From assembly GCA_964564735.1 (NCBI GenBank), contig CAZMCH010000006.1, positions 1 through 64,000 of the forward strand: DNA of 64,000 bases. The letters run 5' to 3'. Position numbers and translations under genes: made by a program. Below the pieces are notes generated by a model. That model saw only the letters and a list, made by a program, of their open reading frames with translations. It made no database searches and had not been told where the DNA came from. Of this stretch, positions 34,826-43,441 are shown in pieces (the first letter of the stretch is position 1; every line of letters starts with the position of its first letter). Origin of the DNA: CAZMCH01 sp964564735 (GTDB lineage Bacteria > Poribacteria > DTPJ01).

Positions 34826-35981
34826 CTCTCACATTGCCATTATCAACAATGAATATTCTAACATCGGAATCATAATCACCATATAACCAAGTCTCTAATC
34901 CATTACCTAATAACTCACTAAGTCCAGTTGTTGTAAGTAAGGTCTGTGATGGTATCTTGCTTAATAAATTAAATAATAATAACACCCTTTGGCTATCCAA
35001 TTCCGAAGTAACGTCATCTAGCAAAATAATTGGATACTCGCCCAAACGATGCTTCATAAGTTCAAGAGTAGCAAGTTTTAATGATAAAACCGATGTTCGT
35101 TGTTGTCCCTGAGAGCAAAATTTTCTTATATCCATGCCATCTATTGTAAAAACCAAATCATCACGATGCGGACCAACTGACGTTGTTCCCAATCTTATAT
35201 CAGAGTCTATGTTATCATTAAGATTCTTATAAAAAACATCATATATCTGTTCATTTGAAACTAATGACTTTAATAATTGGCTTTGATAATTGATTTCAAA
35301 TCTTTCCTTTGATTGAGTTAGTTCCTTATGCTTATCACTTGCAAGTTCAGAAAGCTCAGGTATAAGTAAAATCCTTTTCTTTATAACTTCTGCACCAAAC
35401 TTTGATAAAAGTGAATTCCAAGAATCAAGTGTATCAATGTCGCTATTTCCACCTAAATTAGCAGATTTCTGCTCTTTTATTCTTCTTAGAAGCTCATTCC
35501 TTTGTTTTAGTGTTGATTGATATTCCTGAATGTCACGTAAGTAAGTCGAATCAATGCCTGAAAGTAATATATCAAGAAAACGCCTTCTTTCTGACGGAGA
35601 ACCCTTGACAAGTGAGAGGTCTTCTGGTGAAAACATAACGATACTTATCTTGCCTATGATACTTGAAATCTTATTTTGTATCTTGCCATCTATCTTTACT
35701 TTCTTCTTGTCATCGCAAGCATTAATCATCTCAACTTCAGTAACAATACTCCTTGCAAATACACGACCTTTGAGATAAAACCAATCTTTTTCGTTCTGTA
35801 TCAATTCAGTATCAACACTTGTCCTATGAGACTTTGCAGTTGAAAGAAAATGTATTCCCTCAAGTATATTAGTCTTTCCCTGAGCATTTCCACCAACAAT
35901 TAAGTTCACATTTGGCGAAAAATCAAGACTAAGTTGCTCATAATTACGAAAATTGCGGAATATAATATTTTCTATATACAC
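34764..35981 (-). CDS. recF: DNA replication and repair protein RecF
   Basis: 405 residues, SMC-like ATPase that helps load RecA at gaps. MYIENIIFRNFRNYEQLSLDF, Walker A GGNAQGKTN (about residues 31-39), signature CSQGQQRTSVLSLKLA, and Walker B YPIILLDDVTSELD. Slightly longer than typical (360-370) because of the last 25 residues, which overlap the DciA-like gene. It begins 15 bases after dnaN. Confidence 0.95.
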   Translation of the reverse strand: MYIENIIFRNFRNYEQLSLDFSPNVNLIVGGNAQGKTNILEGIHFLSTAKSHRTSVDTELIQNEKDWFYLKGRVFARSIVTEVEMINACDDKKKVKIDGKIQNKISSIIGKISIVMFSPEDLSLVKGSPSERRRFLDILLSGIDSTYLRDIQEYQSTLKQRNELLRRIKEQKSANLGGNSDIDTLDSWNSLLSKFGAEVIKKRILLIPELSELASDKHKELTQSKERFEINYQSQLLKSLVSNEQIYDVFYKNLNDNIDSDIRLGTTSVGPHRDDLVFTIDGMDIRKFCSQGQQRTSVLSLKLATLELMKHRLGEYPIILLDDVTSELDSQRVLLLFNLLSKIPSQTLLTTTGLSELLGNGLETWLYGDYDSDVRIFIVDNGNVRDGNAEYKDSLRKHIGSARTE

Positions 35982-35996
35982 ATTATCTACTGAATA

Positions 35997-37118
35997 TTAC
36001 AGCCTCATTGGCATAATTATACACATATAATCATTGCCCTCTGCCGGAGTGATCAATACAGGACTTAATGAATCTCTAAATCTAAGTAAAGCATCTTCCG
36101 TCCCAACATTCCTAAGAACGTCCATCACAAACTTTGCATTAAATGCTATCTCAATCTTTCCGCCTTCTGTCTTTGCCTGCATCTGCTCTTGCGCCTCGCC
36201 AAGTTCGGGAGTGCTTGCAGAGATATTAATCATGCCATTATTTGATTCAAGCCTTATAGAAGGTGTCTTTGGATTAGAAAGCAACGAAACACGCCTAACA
36301 ACCGCAAGCAAATGCTCAGTATTTGCAGTTAAGGTTATTTCATTTTTTAATACTGGATTTATAACAGCTTCATAATCAGGATAATCACCTTCAATTAGTC
36401 TTGATATTAAAGCAACATTATCAGTAGAAAACAGAACTTGATTCTCAAGTAGAGCTATTTTTACTTCCTCGTTTCCGGTAAAAGTTCTTAATATATTATT
36501 TACAGTCTTGATAGGAATAATAATTCCGATTTTCTGCTTAACAGACTCCATAAGTTGATGGCTTGCAATAGCCAATCTCTTACCATCAGTCGCCACCATC
36601 TTCATTACACTTTCATTCACATGCAAATAGATACCATTCAGAAAGTGTCTTGTTTCTTCTGTGGATGCTGCAAATACTGTTTTTTGAATCATCTGACAAA
36701 GAATATCTGAACCGATAGCCAAAAATGTATCATTAATTTCTGGTAGCGGTGGAAATTCCTCATCTGGTAATCCAACGATTCTAAATTTTGCATTTTCACA
36801 ATCAATTTCAATCCTATCATTTGTCAAAGTAGTCATCTTAACCTTAGCTGGCTCACCAGAATCCGAAGCCGAAGGAAGCTCTCTAACTATATCAGAAAGC
36901 TTTTTAGCTGGAATCGTTATAGAACCGGGTGTTGTTATTTCTCCGTCAACTACACACCTCATACCAACTTCCAGATCAGTTGCTGCCAATTGTATTTTTT
37001 CTCCAACTGTCCTTACCAAGACATTGGATAATATTGGTAAAGTATTCCTGCTAGCTGCTACATTGCTAACCATTTGCATTGTTTTCCAAAGTTCTTCTTT
37101 ATTAAATATAATTTCCAT
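35997..37118 (-). CDS. dnaN: DNA polymerase III beta subunit (sliding clamp)
   Basis: 373 residues from the ATG at 37118, which has GGGAGGATAAATATT directly upstream; a longer frame from 37154 lacks a ribosome binding site. Three clamp folds are recognisable (MEIIFNKEELWKTMQMVSNV; FLAIGSDILCQMIQKTVFAASTEETRHFLNGIYL; ALLRFRDSLSPVLITPAEGNDYMCIIMPMRL). The C-terminal MPMRL is the hallmark of beta clamps. Placed downstream of the DnaA-box cluster in the order dnaA-dnaN-recF. Confidence 0.97.
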   Translation of the reverse strand: MEIIFNKEELWKTMQMVSNVAASRNTLPILSNVLVRTVGEKIQLAATDLEVGMRCVVDGEITTPGSITIPAKKLSDIVRELPSASDSGEPAKVKMTTLTNDRIEIDCENAKFRIVGLPDEEFPPLPEINDTFLAIGSDILCQMIQKTVFAASTEETRHFLNGIYLHVNESVMKMVATDGKRLAIASHQLMESVKQKIGIIIPIKTVNNILRTFTGNEEVKIALLENQVLFSTDNVALISRLIEGDYPDYEAVINPVLKNEITLTANTEHLLAVVRRVSLLSNPKTPSIRLESNNGMINISASTPELGEAQEQMQAKTEGGKIEIAFNAKFVMDVLRNVGTEDALLRFRDSLSPVLITPAEGNDYMCIIMPMRL

Positions 37119-37159
37119 AATATTTATCCTCCCAATATTCCGAATTGACAACAAATTTC

Positions 37160-37231
37160 TCTTAAAAAAATTCCTTCTTACTAAGTATATTTAAACTGTG
37201 TATACTATTATTACTGTTTAAATTTAAAATA
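37160..37231. other. AT-rich candidate DNA unwinding element
   Basis: An almost pure A/T stretch (ttactgtttaaatttaaaat and flanks) directly beyond the TAG trios, between dnaN and the DnaA boxes. It is where DnaA-driven melting is expected if the trios function as in Bacillus subtilis. Confidence 0.6.
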
Positions 37232-37246
37232 TAGTAGTAGTAGTAG
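37232..37246 (-). promoter_or_regulatory. DnaA-trio element (five TAG trios)
   Basis: Five consecutive TAG (TAC/CTA on the other strand) trinucleotides, then GCG, then two DnaA boxes reading away on the minus strand (37250-37258 and 37260-37268). On the minus strand the order is DnaA box, GC spacer, trios, AT-rich DNA, as in the basal unwinding system of Bacillus subtilis oriC. Confidence 0.8.
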
Positions 37247-37249
37247 GCG

Positions 37250-37435
37250 TGTGGATAGATGTGTATAACTCGATCAAGCCTATATGCAGTATAGGTTTAG
37301 CTATGTGGAAAACCTGTGGATAAAATTTGGCAGTTATCCACATATCCACATTTTAAAAAAAACGTAAAAAAGTTATCCACAATTTTTTATTACTTATCCA
37401 CATCAATCCACATACTATCCACATATTTATCCACA
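37250..37435. other. oriC: Replication origin, DnaA-box cluster between dnaA and dnaN
   Basis: Five perfect TTATCCACA boxes: 37315-37323 (minus), 37334-37342, 37373-37381, 37394-37402 and 37427-37435 (plus). Near matches lie at 37250-37258 (minus), 37260-37268 (TTATACACA, minus), 37342-37350 and 37415-37423. The plus-oriented array faces dnaA while the two minus boxes face the trios. The gap holds no gene. Confidence 0.93.
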
Positions 37436-37473
37436 TTCATTTTTTCTGCCTATTAAATGTGGCAAAAAAATTT

Positions 37474-38841
37474 TTATAATACCTTATTTTGCTCTTTTAT
37501 TTCTTTTATTAACTGATTTACTATTCCCTCAAAACTTGGGTCTGTCTGTATTGCTTCCTGTATCTTATCACATGCGTGCATAACTGTCGTATGATCTTTC
37601 TTGCCAAAATCCCTACCTATATCTATCAATGAAAGTCCTGTCAAACGTCGACAAAGATACATCGCAATATGTCTTGGTAATGTCAAATGCTTTGTTCTTT
37701 TATCGGATTTTAGGTCTGATATCCGAACGTTGAAGTGCTTGGATACAACTTTTTTGATTGAATCTGATGTGATTAGCTCTTTATATTCTTCTGATTCCTT
37801 TGGCATAATATCCTTCAAAGCCTCTCTCACAATATCGATTGACAGCGGAACATCATCCAGATCAGCCAAAGCTAATGACCTTATTAAGCATCCCTCAAGC
37901 TCTCTTATATTGCTTGTAACCCTGTCTGCGATAAACATTGCAACATCATCAGGTAATTCATCCATACCAAGTTCTTCGCTTTTTTTCTTCAATATTGCAA
38001 TTCTTGTCTCAACTTCTGGTGGTTCTATAACTGTAATTAAACCCCATTCAAATCTTGATCTTAATCTTTCCTCAAGAGCAGGAATATTTTTGGGATGATT
38101 ATCACTTGTCAAAACTATCTGCTTCTGCGCACTATGAAGAGTATTGAAAGTATGGAAAAATTCCTCTTGTGTTCCATCTTTACCACGCATAAACTGAATA
38201 TCATCGATTAAGAGAACGTCAACTGCCCTATATTTGTTGCGAAATCCTGTCATATCAACGCCACGCCTTATTGTTTCAACCATCTCATTTGTGAAAGTCT
38301 CTGATGACATATACATTACTCTCATGTTTTGGTTATTATCCTTGATGGAGTTCCCTATTGCGTGCATAAGATGTGTCTTGCCTAGTCCTACACCGCCATA
38401 AATATAAAGGGGATTATAGACCTTTGCAGGGGATTCAGCGACTGCAAGTGCAGCGTTATATGAAAAGCGATTACTGGGACCGACTACAAAATTATCGAAT
38501 GTATATTTCTGGTTCAGCGAGGACGATGGATCAGTAGAAACACTAATTGATGATTCTTTCTTCTTTGTTTCATCATTAGCCTGTGTTTCTTCTTCCTGTA
38601 TAATAAAACTTATCTCAATATCTGTGTTTGTTATACTTTTTAATGCTGAACGTATCTGTTTTGAGAATTCCTCTTCTATGTAACTTTTTGTAAGGATATT
38701 TGGAACTACAATGGACAAAACCCCATCAGAAAGAGAATCTGCTTTGGCTTGCGTCAGCCAAATATTTGTATTACCTCCGAGGCCCCTCTCCACCGTATCC
38801 ATGACTTCTGCCCATATTTCTGTAGCTGTTTTGCCTGCCAT
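37474..38841 (-). CDS. dnaA: Chromosomal replication initiator DnaA
   Basis: 455 residues. Domain I (EIWAEVMDTVERGL), a Ser/Gln-rich linker, AAA+ domain III with Walker A GGVGLGKTH and Walker B VLLIDDIQFMRGKDGTQ, and domain IV with the DNA-binding signature (RHIAMYLCRRLTGLSLIDIGRDFGKKDHTTVMHA split over two helices). AGAGGAAAGGA lies upstream of the ATG. DnaA boxes flank the gene on both sides, so expression is probably autoregulated through the upstream cluster. Confidence 0.98.
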   Translation of the reverse strand: MAGKTATEIWAEVMDTVERGLGGNTNIWLTQAKADSLSDGVLSIVVPNILTKSYIEEEFSKQIRSALKSITNTDIEISFIIQEEETQANDETKKKESSISVSTDPSSSLNQKYTFDNFVVGPSNRFSYNAALAVAESPAKVYNPLYIYGGVGLGKTHLMHAIGNSIKDNNQNMRVMYMSSETFTNEMVETIRRGVDMTGFRNKYRAVDVLLIDDIQFMRGKDGTQEEFFHTFNTLHSAQKQIVLTSDNHPKNIPALEERLRSRFEWGLITVIEPPEVETRIAILKKKSEELGMDELPDDVAMFIADRVTSNIRELEGCLIRSLALADLDDVPLSIDIVREALKDIMPKESEEYKELITSDSIKKVVSKHFNVRISDLKSDKRTKHLTLPRHIAMYLCRRLTGLSLIDIGRDFGKKDHTTVMHACDKIQEAIQTDPSFEGIVNQLIKEIKEQNKVL

Positions 38842-38893
38842 TGCATAAATCCTTTCCTCTTAATTAAATCATGATAAAAAAAGAAATTGAAAG

Positions 38894-39226
38894 TTATCCA
38901 CATTTTATCCACATATCAAATTACAAGACTATAAGCGGGTTTTTCGATATCATTGATAGTTCTGAAACTTGGGTATTGCTTAAATTTTCTAGGTTTTATG
39001 TATTTATGAGTTATACACAGAGTTTTCCACATATGTGGATAACTCTGTAAAGTGTTGATAATATTGTATTTGTGAAGTATACAAGACCTAGTTTTTCACA
39101 TAAATTATTAACATCAAAATAGTATAAATATGTAAATGTGAAATGCGGATGTAATTTGCCTAGATTGAATTATTATAGCTAAAGCAATGGATGAAAGCTC
39201 TTGCTAATATAATGGAGTTATCCACA
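38894..39226. other. Second DnaA-box cluster, upstream of dnaA
   Basis: Perfect boxes at 38894-38902, 38905-38913 and 39218-39226 (plus) and 39034-39042 (minus), with close variants TTATACACA at 39011-39019 and TTTTCCACA at 39023-39031. The trio at 39011-39042 forms an inverted arrangement about ten bases apart. It may be the second lobe of a bipartite origin and/or the dnaA autoregulatory region. Confidence 0.88.
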
Positions 39227-39943
39227 TATATTATGGTTACGCAAAGCCTTGATTTATCTATGAGTTATCAAGAATTAGTATAACACGAAAGCCTTTCTTT
39301 GGCAAGAAAAATCCTTGCTGATAATATTATATCATAAATCAATATAGTAAACAAGTGTTAAGTTGTTTTTGGAATGTAATTTATCTTTTTGGCAGAATAT
39401 AAAGGTATTCTGATATTGAAGATTCTATTATTTAGGTATGAAAATAAGAGCCAAAAGATGATTTTTTATGGAAAAAAAAGGAAAAAAAAGGAAAATAAAG
39501 GGAAAATAAAATCTGTTAAAAGGCAAAGAGACTTGTTTTTGTGAATTTTTCCATTTTTTATAAAAAGCTGATAATCTCAGAGGCTGGAATAAAAAAGAGG
39601 TTTTTCTACATAGATATATATCGTGGTAAGCATAATAAAATGTGAATGGTATTTTTGCTAAAGCCGAATTAATATACAAACCTATATCAAGCTCGTTTGC
39701 CAATAAATTGAATTGCACTTGTCTTTTTATTGGCAATAATAACTTATAAAGCTTATTTTAATTACAGATACTCTTGCTAAACTCATATCTCTATGTTATT
39801 ATAGAGCAATTAGAAACATTTTCTTTGTCATCTTTTTTGCTATCAAATATGTTATTTAATATGAGTTCGGCGTAAGAATTTGTATTTACCACCAAGACAC
39901 AAAGGCACGAAGTGAAAAATCTTTTTTATCAGAGGAGGCTTGT
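39227..39943. other. Gene-free AT-rich stretch between the origin and fucU
   Basis: About 700 bases with homopolymer A/T tracts and no supported gene. A minus-strand reading frame at 39428-39736 is built from Phe/Lys low-complexity and is rejected. The stretch holds a TATATCGTGGTA repeat copy (39613-39648) and a common dispersed sequence ACCACCAAGACACAAAGGCACGAAG at 39890-39911. Confidence 0.6.
39613..39648 (+). repeat. Dispersed repeat, TATATCGTGGTA copy 2
   Basis: Matches 15705-15738 over about 35 bases with some substitutions (tatatatcgtggtaagcata, then aaaatgtgaatgg). Confidence 0.5.
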
Positions 39944-40369
39944 ATGCTAAAAGGTATTCCACCAGTAATCTCACCTGATCTTATGTATGCCCTAATGAAT
40001 ATGGGTCATGGCGACGAAATTGTTATCGCAGATGGCAATTTTCCAGCAGATACTAACGCCCAGAGGCTTATTAGAGCGGATGGTCTTGATGTATGCACAG
40101 TTCTTAAAGCTGTTGCACAGTTTTTTCCGCTTGATACTTTCGCAGAAGATAACGCTGTCATTATGGAAGTCGTTGATCCTAGCGCGCCTAAGCCAGAGAT
40201 ATGGAAGGAATTTAAAGAAATACTAAGTATTTCTGAAAATAAAGAAGTCAAATTGACCCCTATTGAAAGATTTTCATTTTATGATAGAGCAAAAAAGGCG
40301 TATTGTGTTGTTGCTACAAGCGAAAAAAGAATATATGCTAACATAATTTTGAAAAAGGGCGTAGTTTAG
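39944..40369 (+). CDS. fucU: RbsD/FucU-family sugar mutarotase
   Basis: 141 residues. MLKGIPPVISPDLMYALMNMGHGDEIVIADGNFPA is the FucU N-terminus with the catalytic histidine in MGHGDEIV; FSFYDRAKKAYCVVATSEKRIYANIILKKG is the family C-terminus with the active-site Tyr and Asn. FucU interconverts L-fucose anomers (and ribose pyranose forms in RbsD). No fucose or ribose catabolic genes are nearby, so the physiological sugar is open. AGAGGAGG precedes the ATG. Confidence 0.93.
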   Translation: MLKGIPPVISPDLMYALMNMGHGDEIVIADGNFPADTNAQRLIRADGLDVCTVLKAVAQFFPLDTFAEDNAVIMEVVDPSAPKPEIWKEFKEILSISENKEVKLTPIERFSFYDRAKKAYCVVATSEKRIYANIILKKGVV

Positions 40370-40386
40370 TCCCTTCAATTTAAGAA

Positions 40387-42276
40387 ATGGTAAAAATTAA
40401 GGTGAATCGAAAACAAAAGTATATATTAGTTTTGATGATAATATCATTATGCCTGATTGTAATACTCAATTCATGCGGTAATGTCACACGAAATATAGGC
40501 TATGGTCTATCCGAAATAGAAATTGAAGAGAGATATAGAAAAGCAGAACTTATGTATAATGCGATTCTTGATGGAGAGATAAGAGGCTCGCAAGATAATT
40601 GGAATAAACTTATCAAGCAATTAAACGATATTATTGATCATCATCCCAAAAGCCAAGTTGCCGATGATGCTTTGTATAGTCTTGGATTGTGTTATATATG
40701 GTCAGAAGGGGATAGGAAAGACTCTCTAAAAAAGGCGATCAAAGCATTTGATAGACTGACATATTATTATCCCAAAAGCGAACTTATACCTAGTGCTTAT
40801 TACTGGCGAGCTTATTCTTATTTAAGTCTTGAGGATTATAAAAGGGCGATTCTGGAGTTTGAGAGATTCAGAATAAAATTTCCTAAAAGCCCTTTATATG
40901 CTGATGCTGAATATCAACTTAATGAATGTCGTGCAAAAGTCGGTGAAAAAAAAGAACCTGTTATTTCAAAAGACGCTGATACTTCGTCTCAGAAAAAATC
41001 CAAATCCGAGAAAAATAATGAGGAAAAAGCAAGTGATGAAAAAAAGGAGCAAGCTGTAAAAAGAGAGGAAAAGAAAGTAATACCTGATATTGCCAAACCT
41101 CCTGAGATAACTCCTGATGTGAAACCTCCGATAAAAAATGATCAGCCTCCACCAAAAAAAGACGAGGTAAAAGTAAGCCGTTTGTCTGTAAAAGAAATAA
41201 GGTATAGTTCCTCACAAGAATATACAAGAGTTGTTATTGATTTAAGCCAATCTGCAAAATATGATACTCTAAAATTGAGTGATCCTGAAAGGCTTTGCGT
41301 TAATATTCAAAATGCGGTGCTTTCTACATCAAAGCAAGATATTATTGTTGATGATGCCTTGATAAAAAAGATAAGATCGGCTCAATTTGATCTTGAGACC
41401 GTCAGAATTGTCCTTGACCTTAAAACAATTAAGAACTACAAAGTATTTGATTTAAAAGACCCTTTTAGGATTGTGATTGATGTTTTCGGACAGCAAAACC
41501 AAAACTTGGATAAACCTATTGGTACGACTTTTCCTAAACAGAGCAAAGAACCTTCGTTGACTGTTATCCCAAGAGATCAATCACCAAATCTTGTTAAGCA
41601 ACTAGGTCTTAAAGTAAGAACGATTGTCATTGATCCCGGACATGGTGGCAAAGATCCAGGTGCGGTCTCGAAGTCTGGATTATATGAAAAGCACTTTGTT
41701 TTGGATATATCAAAACGCCTCAGAGATTTGCTCAAATCCAAAGGAATATATGAAGTCTATATGACAAGAGAAGCGGATATATTTATACCTTTGAAGGAAA
41801 GGACAGCATTTGCTAATAGCGTAGGGGCAGATGTTTTTATAAGTATTCATATAAACGCCTCAGAGGATTCAAGCGCGCGAGGTATAGAAACCTATTATCT
41901 TTCACTTGCCAGCGATGAAGAAGCACGACTTACCGCAGCATTGGAAAACGCTTCTTCGGATATGGGTATAAAAGACATTGGAACGCTTTTGAGCAGGATG
42001 CTTCGCAACACAAAAGTAGATGAAAGCAGACACTTAGCGGGTGTAATGCAGTCACATCTTTCTCGAATCAAAAATACTGTAAGTCGTGGAGTTAAGCGCG
42101 CACCTTTCATCGTCCTTGTAGGTGCGGATGCTCCATCAATATTGGTAGAATTGGGTTTTATGTCAAATACCCAGGATGAGAAACTCCTCCAGACTGAAAA
42201 ATACAAGGATGATCTTGCAAAGGCACTCATGGATGGTATTGAGAATTATGTTAAGGCAATAAATTCATCAGGCTGA
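40387..42276 (+). CDS. N-acetylmuramoyl-L-alanine amidase, lipoprotein with TPR and AMIN domains
   Basis: 629 residues in four parts: a signal peptide with a lipobox-like LNSC (about residue 30), a BamD/YbgF-like TPR region (DHHPKSQVADDALYSLGLCYI; YYPKSELIPSAYYWRAYSYL), a Lys/Pro-rich linker (about 195-260), an AMIN domain (RVVIDLSQSAKYDTLKL) and a C-terminal Amidase_3 domain. The zinc and catalytic residues are H419 (DPGHGGKDPG), E434, H488 (SIHINAS) and E588 (VELGFMSN), all present. It cleaves peptidoglycan stem peptides, for example in daughter-cell separation. TPR fused to AMIN-amidase is uncommon. Confidence 0.93.
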   Translation: MVKIKVNRKQKYILVLMIISLCLIVILNSCGNVTRNIGYGLSEIEIEERYRKAELMYNAILDGEIRGSQDNWNKLIKQLNDIIDHHPKSQVADDALYSLGLCYIWSEGDRKDSLKKAIKAFDRLTYYYPKSELIPSAYYWRAYSYLSLEDYKRAILEFERFRIKFPKSPLYADAEYQLNECRAKVGEKKEPVISKDADTSSQKKSKSEKNNEEKASDEKKEQAVKREEKKVIPDIAKPPEITPDVKPPIKNDQPPPKKDEVKVSRLSVKEIRYSSSQEYTRVVIDLSQSAKYDTLKLSDPERLCVNIQNAVLSTSKQDIIVDDALIKKIRSAQFDLETVRIVLDLKTIKNYKVFDLKDPFRIVIDVFGQQNQNLDKPIGTTFPKQSKEPSLTVIPRDQSPNLVKQLGLKVRTIVIDPGHGGKDPGAVSKSGLYEKHFVLDISKRLRDLLKSKGIYEVYMTREADIFIPLKERTAFANSVGADVFISIHINASEDSSARGIETYYLSLASDEEARLTAALENASSDMGIKDIGTLLSRMLRNTKVDESRHLAGVMQSHLSRIKNTVSRGVKRAPFIVLVGADAPSILVELGFMSNTQDEKLLQTEKYKDDLAKALMDGIENYVKAINSSG

Positions 42277-42297
42277 AAATATAAGGGAATATGATTT

Positions 42298-42558
42298 ATG
42301 GAGGATGAAGTTATAGAAATTCCTATTGATGGCGTGCTTGATCTGCATACATTTTCACCAAAGGAGGTAAAAGACCTTGTGCCTAATTATCTTGATGAAT
42401 GTGTTAAGCATGGCATAACCGAGATACAGATCATTCATGGCAAAGGAATCGGTGTATTGCGTCAGATCGTTCACTCAATTTTGGATCGTCATCCTGCTGT
42501 AATTTCATATCAACAAGGCAATTCATGGGGATCAACATTTGTAACATTAAAAAAGTAA
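42298..42558 (+). CDS. Smr-domain protein
   Basis: 86 residues, a single Smr (MutS-related) domain: DGVLDLHTFSPKEVKDLVPNYL, EIQIIHGKGIGVLRQIVH. The DLHG/HGKG motifs are the DLHT and HGKG forms seen here. Stand-alone Smr proteins have DNA-nicking or RNA-cleaving activity in some cases. It sits between the amidase and the DNA methyltransferase, with 4 bases to the latter. Confidence 0.9.
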   Translation: MEDEVIEIPIDGVLDLHTFSPKEVKDLVPNYLDECVKHGITEIQIIHGKGIGVLRQIVHSILDRHPAVISYQQGNSWGSTFVTLKK

Positions 42559-42562
42559 GATT

Positions 42563-43402
42563 ATGATTAAATCAGATTGGATTGATAAGGTTTTCAATAT
42601 AGATGCTCTGGAGGGAATAAATATGCTTCCTGATAATAGCATTGATCTAGTTATCGCTGATCCCCCTTATGGATTAGGGAAAGATTACGGCAATGACTCA
42701 GATAAAAAAGCATACAGTGACTTTTTACAATGGACAGAGCATTGGCTTACGCTTGCTATCCCAAAAATAAAGCAAAGTGGAAGTTTATATATATTTACAA
42801 CATGGCGCTATAGCCCTGAAATATTTGTTTTTCTGAAGTCCCAAATGATAATGCTAAATGAAATTATCTGGGATAGGAAAGTTCCCAGCATGGGCGGAAG
42901 CACACGCAGGTTTAGTTCTGTTCATGATACAATCGGATTTTTTGCCAAAACCAAAGATTACTATTTTGATATAGATTCCGTTCGTATTCCTTATGATAAG
43001 GAGACAAAAAAGGCTAGAACACGGTCTATTTTTGTTGGCAAAAAGTGGCTTGAAGTTGGTTATAATCCAAAAGATGTTTGGTCTGTTTCAAGGTTACATC
43101 GCATACACTCCGAAAGGGAAGATCATCCTACACAGAAACCGCTTGAGATTATAGAACGAATGATAAAGGCTAGTTGTCCTGAAGACGGAATTGTGCTTGA
43201 TCCTTTCGCAGGTTCAGGAACAACGATAGCAGGGTGTTTATTAAACAATCGACATTATGTTGCTTTTGAGGTAAATCCAGATTATTACGAAATAATTTTA
43301 AGTCGCATTAAACGTATTAAAAATAACAATCATGATTTTATATCAGGTTCGAGCAATACATATAAGAATAGCGATATTGATAAATCTGCTATATGTCAAT
43401 GA
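42563..43402 (+). CDS. Orphan DNA methyltransferase (N6-adenine, beta-class)
   Basis: 279 residues. Catalytic motif IV DPPYG (VIADPPYGLGKDYG) comes before the SAM-binding motif I LDPFAGSGTTIAGCL near the C-terminus, the beta-class order. SEREDHPTQKPLEIIERMI is the conserved region X. DPPY suggests N6-adenine methylation. The target recognition part lies between the motifs. No restriction endonuclease gene is adjacent, so it may be a solitary epigenetic methyltransferase. It overlaps nothing and ends just before the convergent protease gene. Confidence 0.9.
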   Translation: MIKSDWIDKVFNIDALEGINMLPDNSIDLVIADPPYGLGKDYGNDSDKKAYSDFLQWTEHWLTLAIPKIKQSGSLYIFTTWRYSPEIFVFLKSQMIMLNEIIWDRKVPSMGGSTRRFSSVHDTIGFFAKTKDYYFDIDSVRIPYDKETKKARTRSIFVGKKWLEVGYNPKDVWSVSRLHRIHSEREDHPTQKPLEIIERMIKASCPEDGIVLDPFAGSGTTIAGCLLNNRHYVAFEVNPDYYEIILSRIKRIKNNNHDFISGSSNTYKNSDIDKSAICQ

Positions 43403-43441
43403 CAATTCTGCGATAAACAAGCATGATTGTTTTAATAATTG

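Noticed and set aside
39428..39736. 102-codon minus-strand frame near the origin
   Set aside because: Phe/Lys/Leu low-complexity from A/T homopolymers, overlapping a repeat copy; no family similarity.
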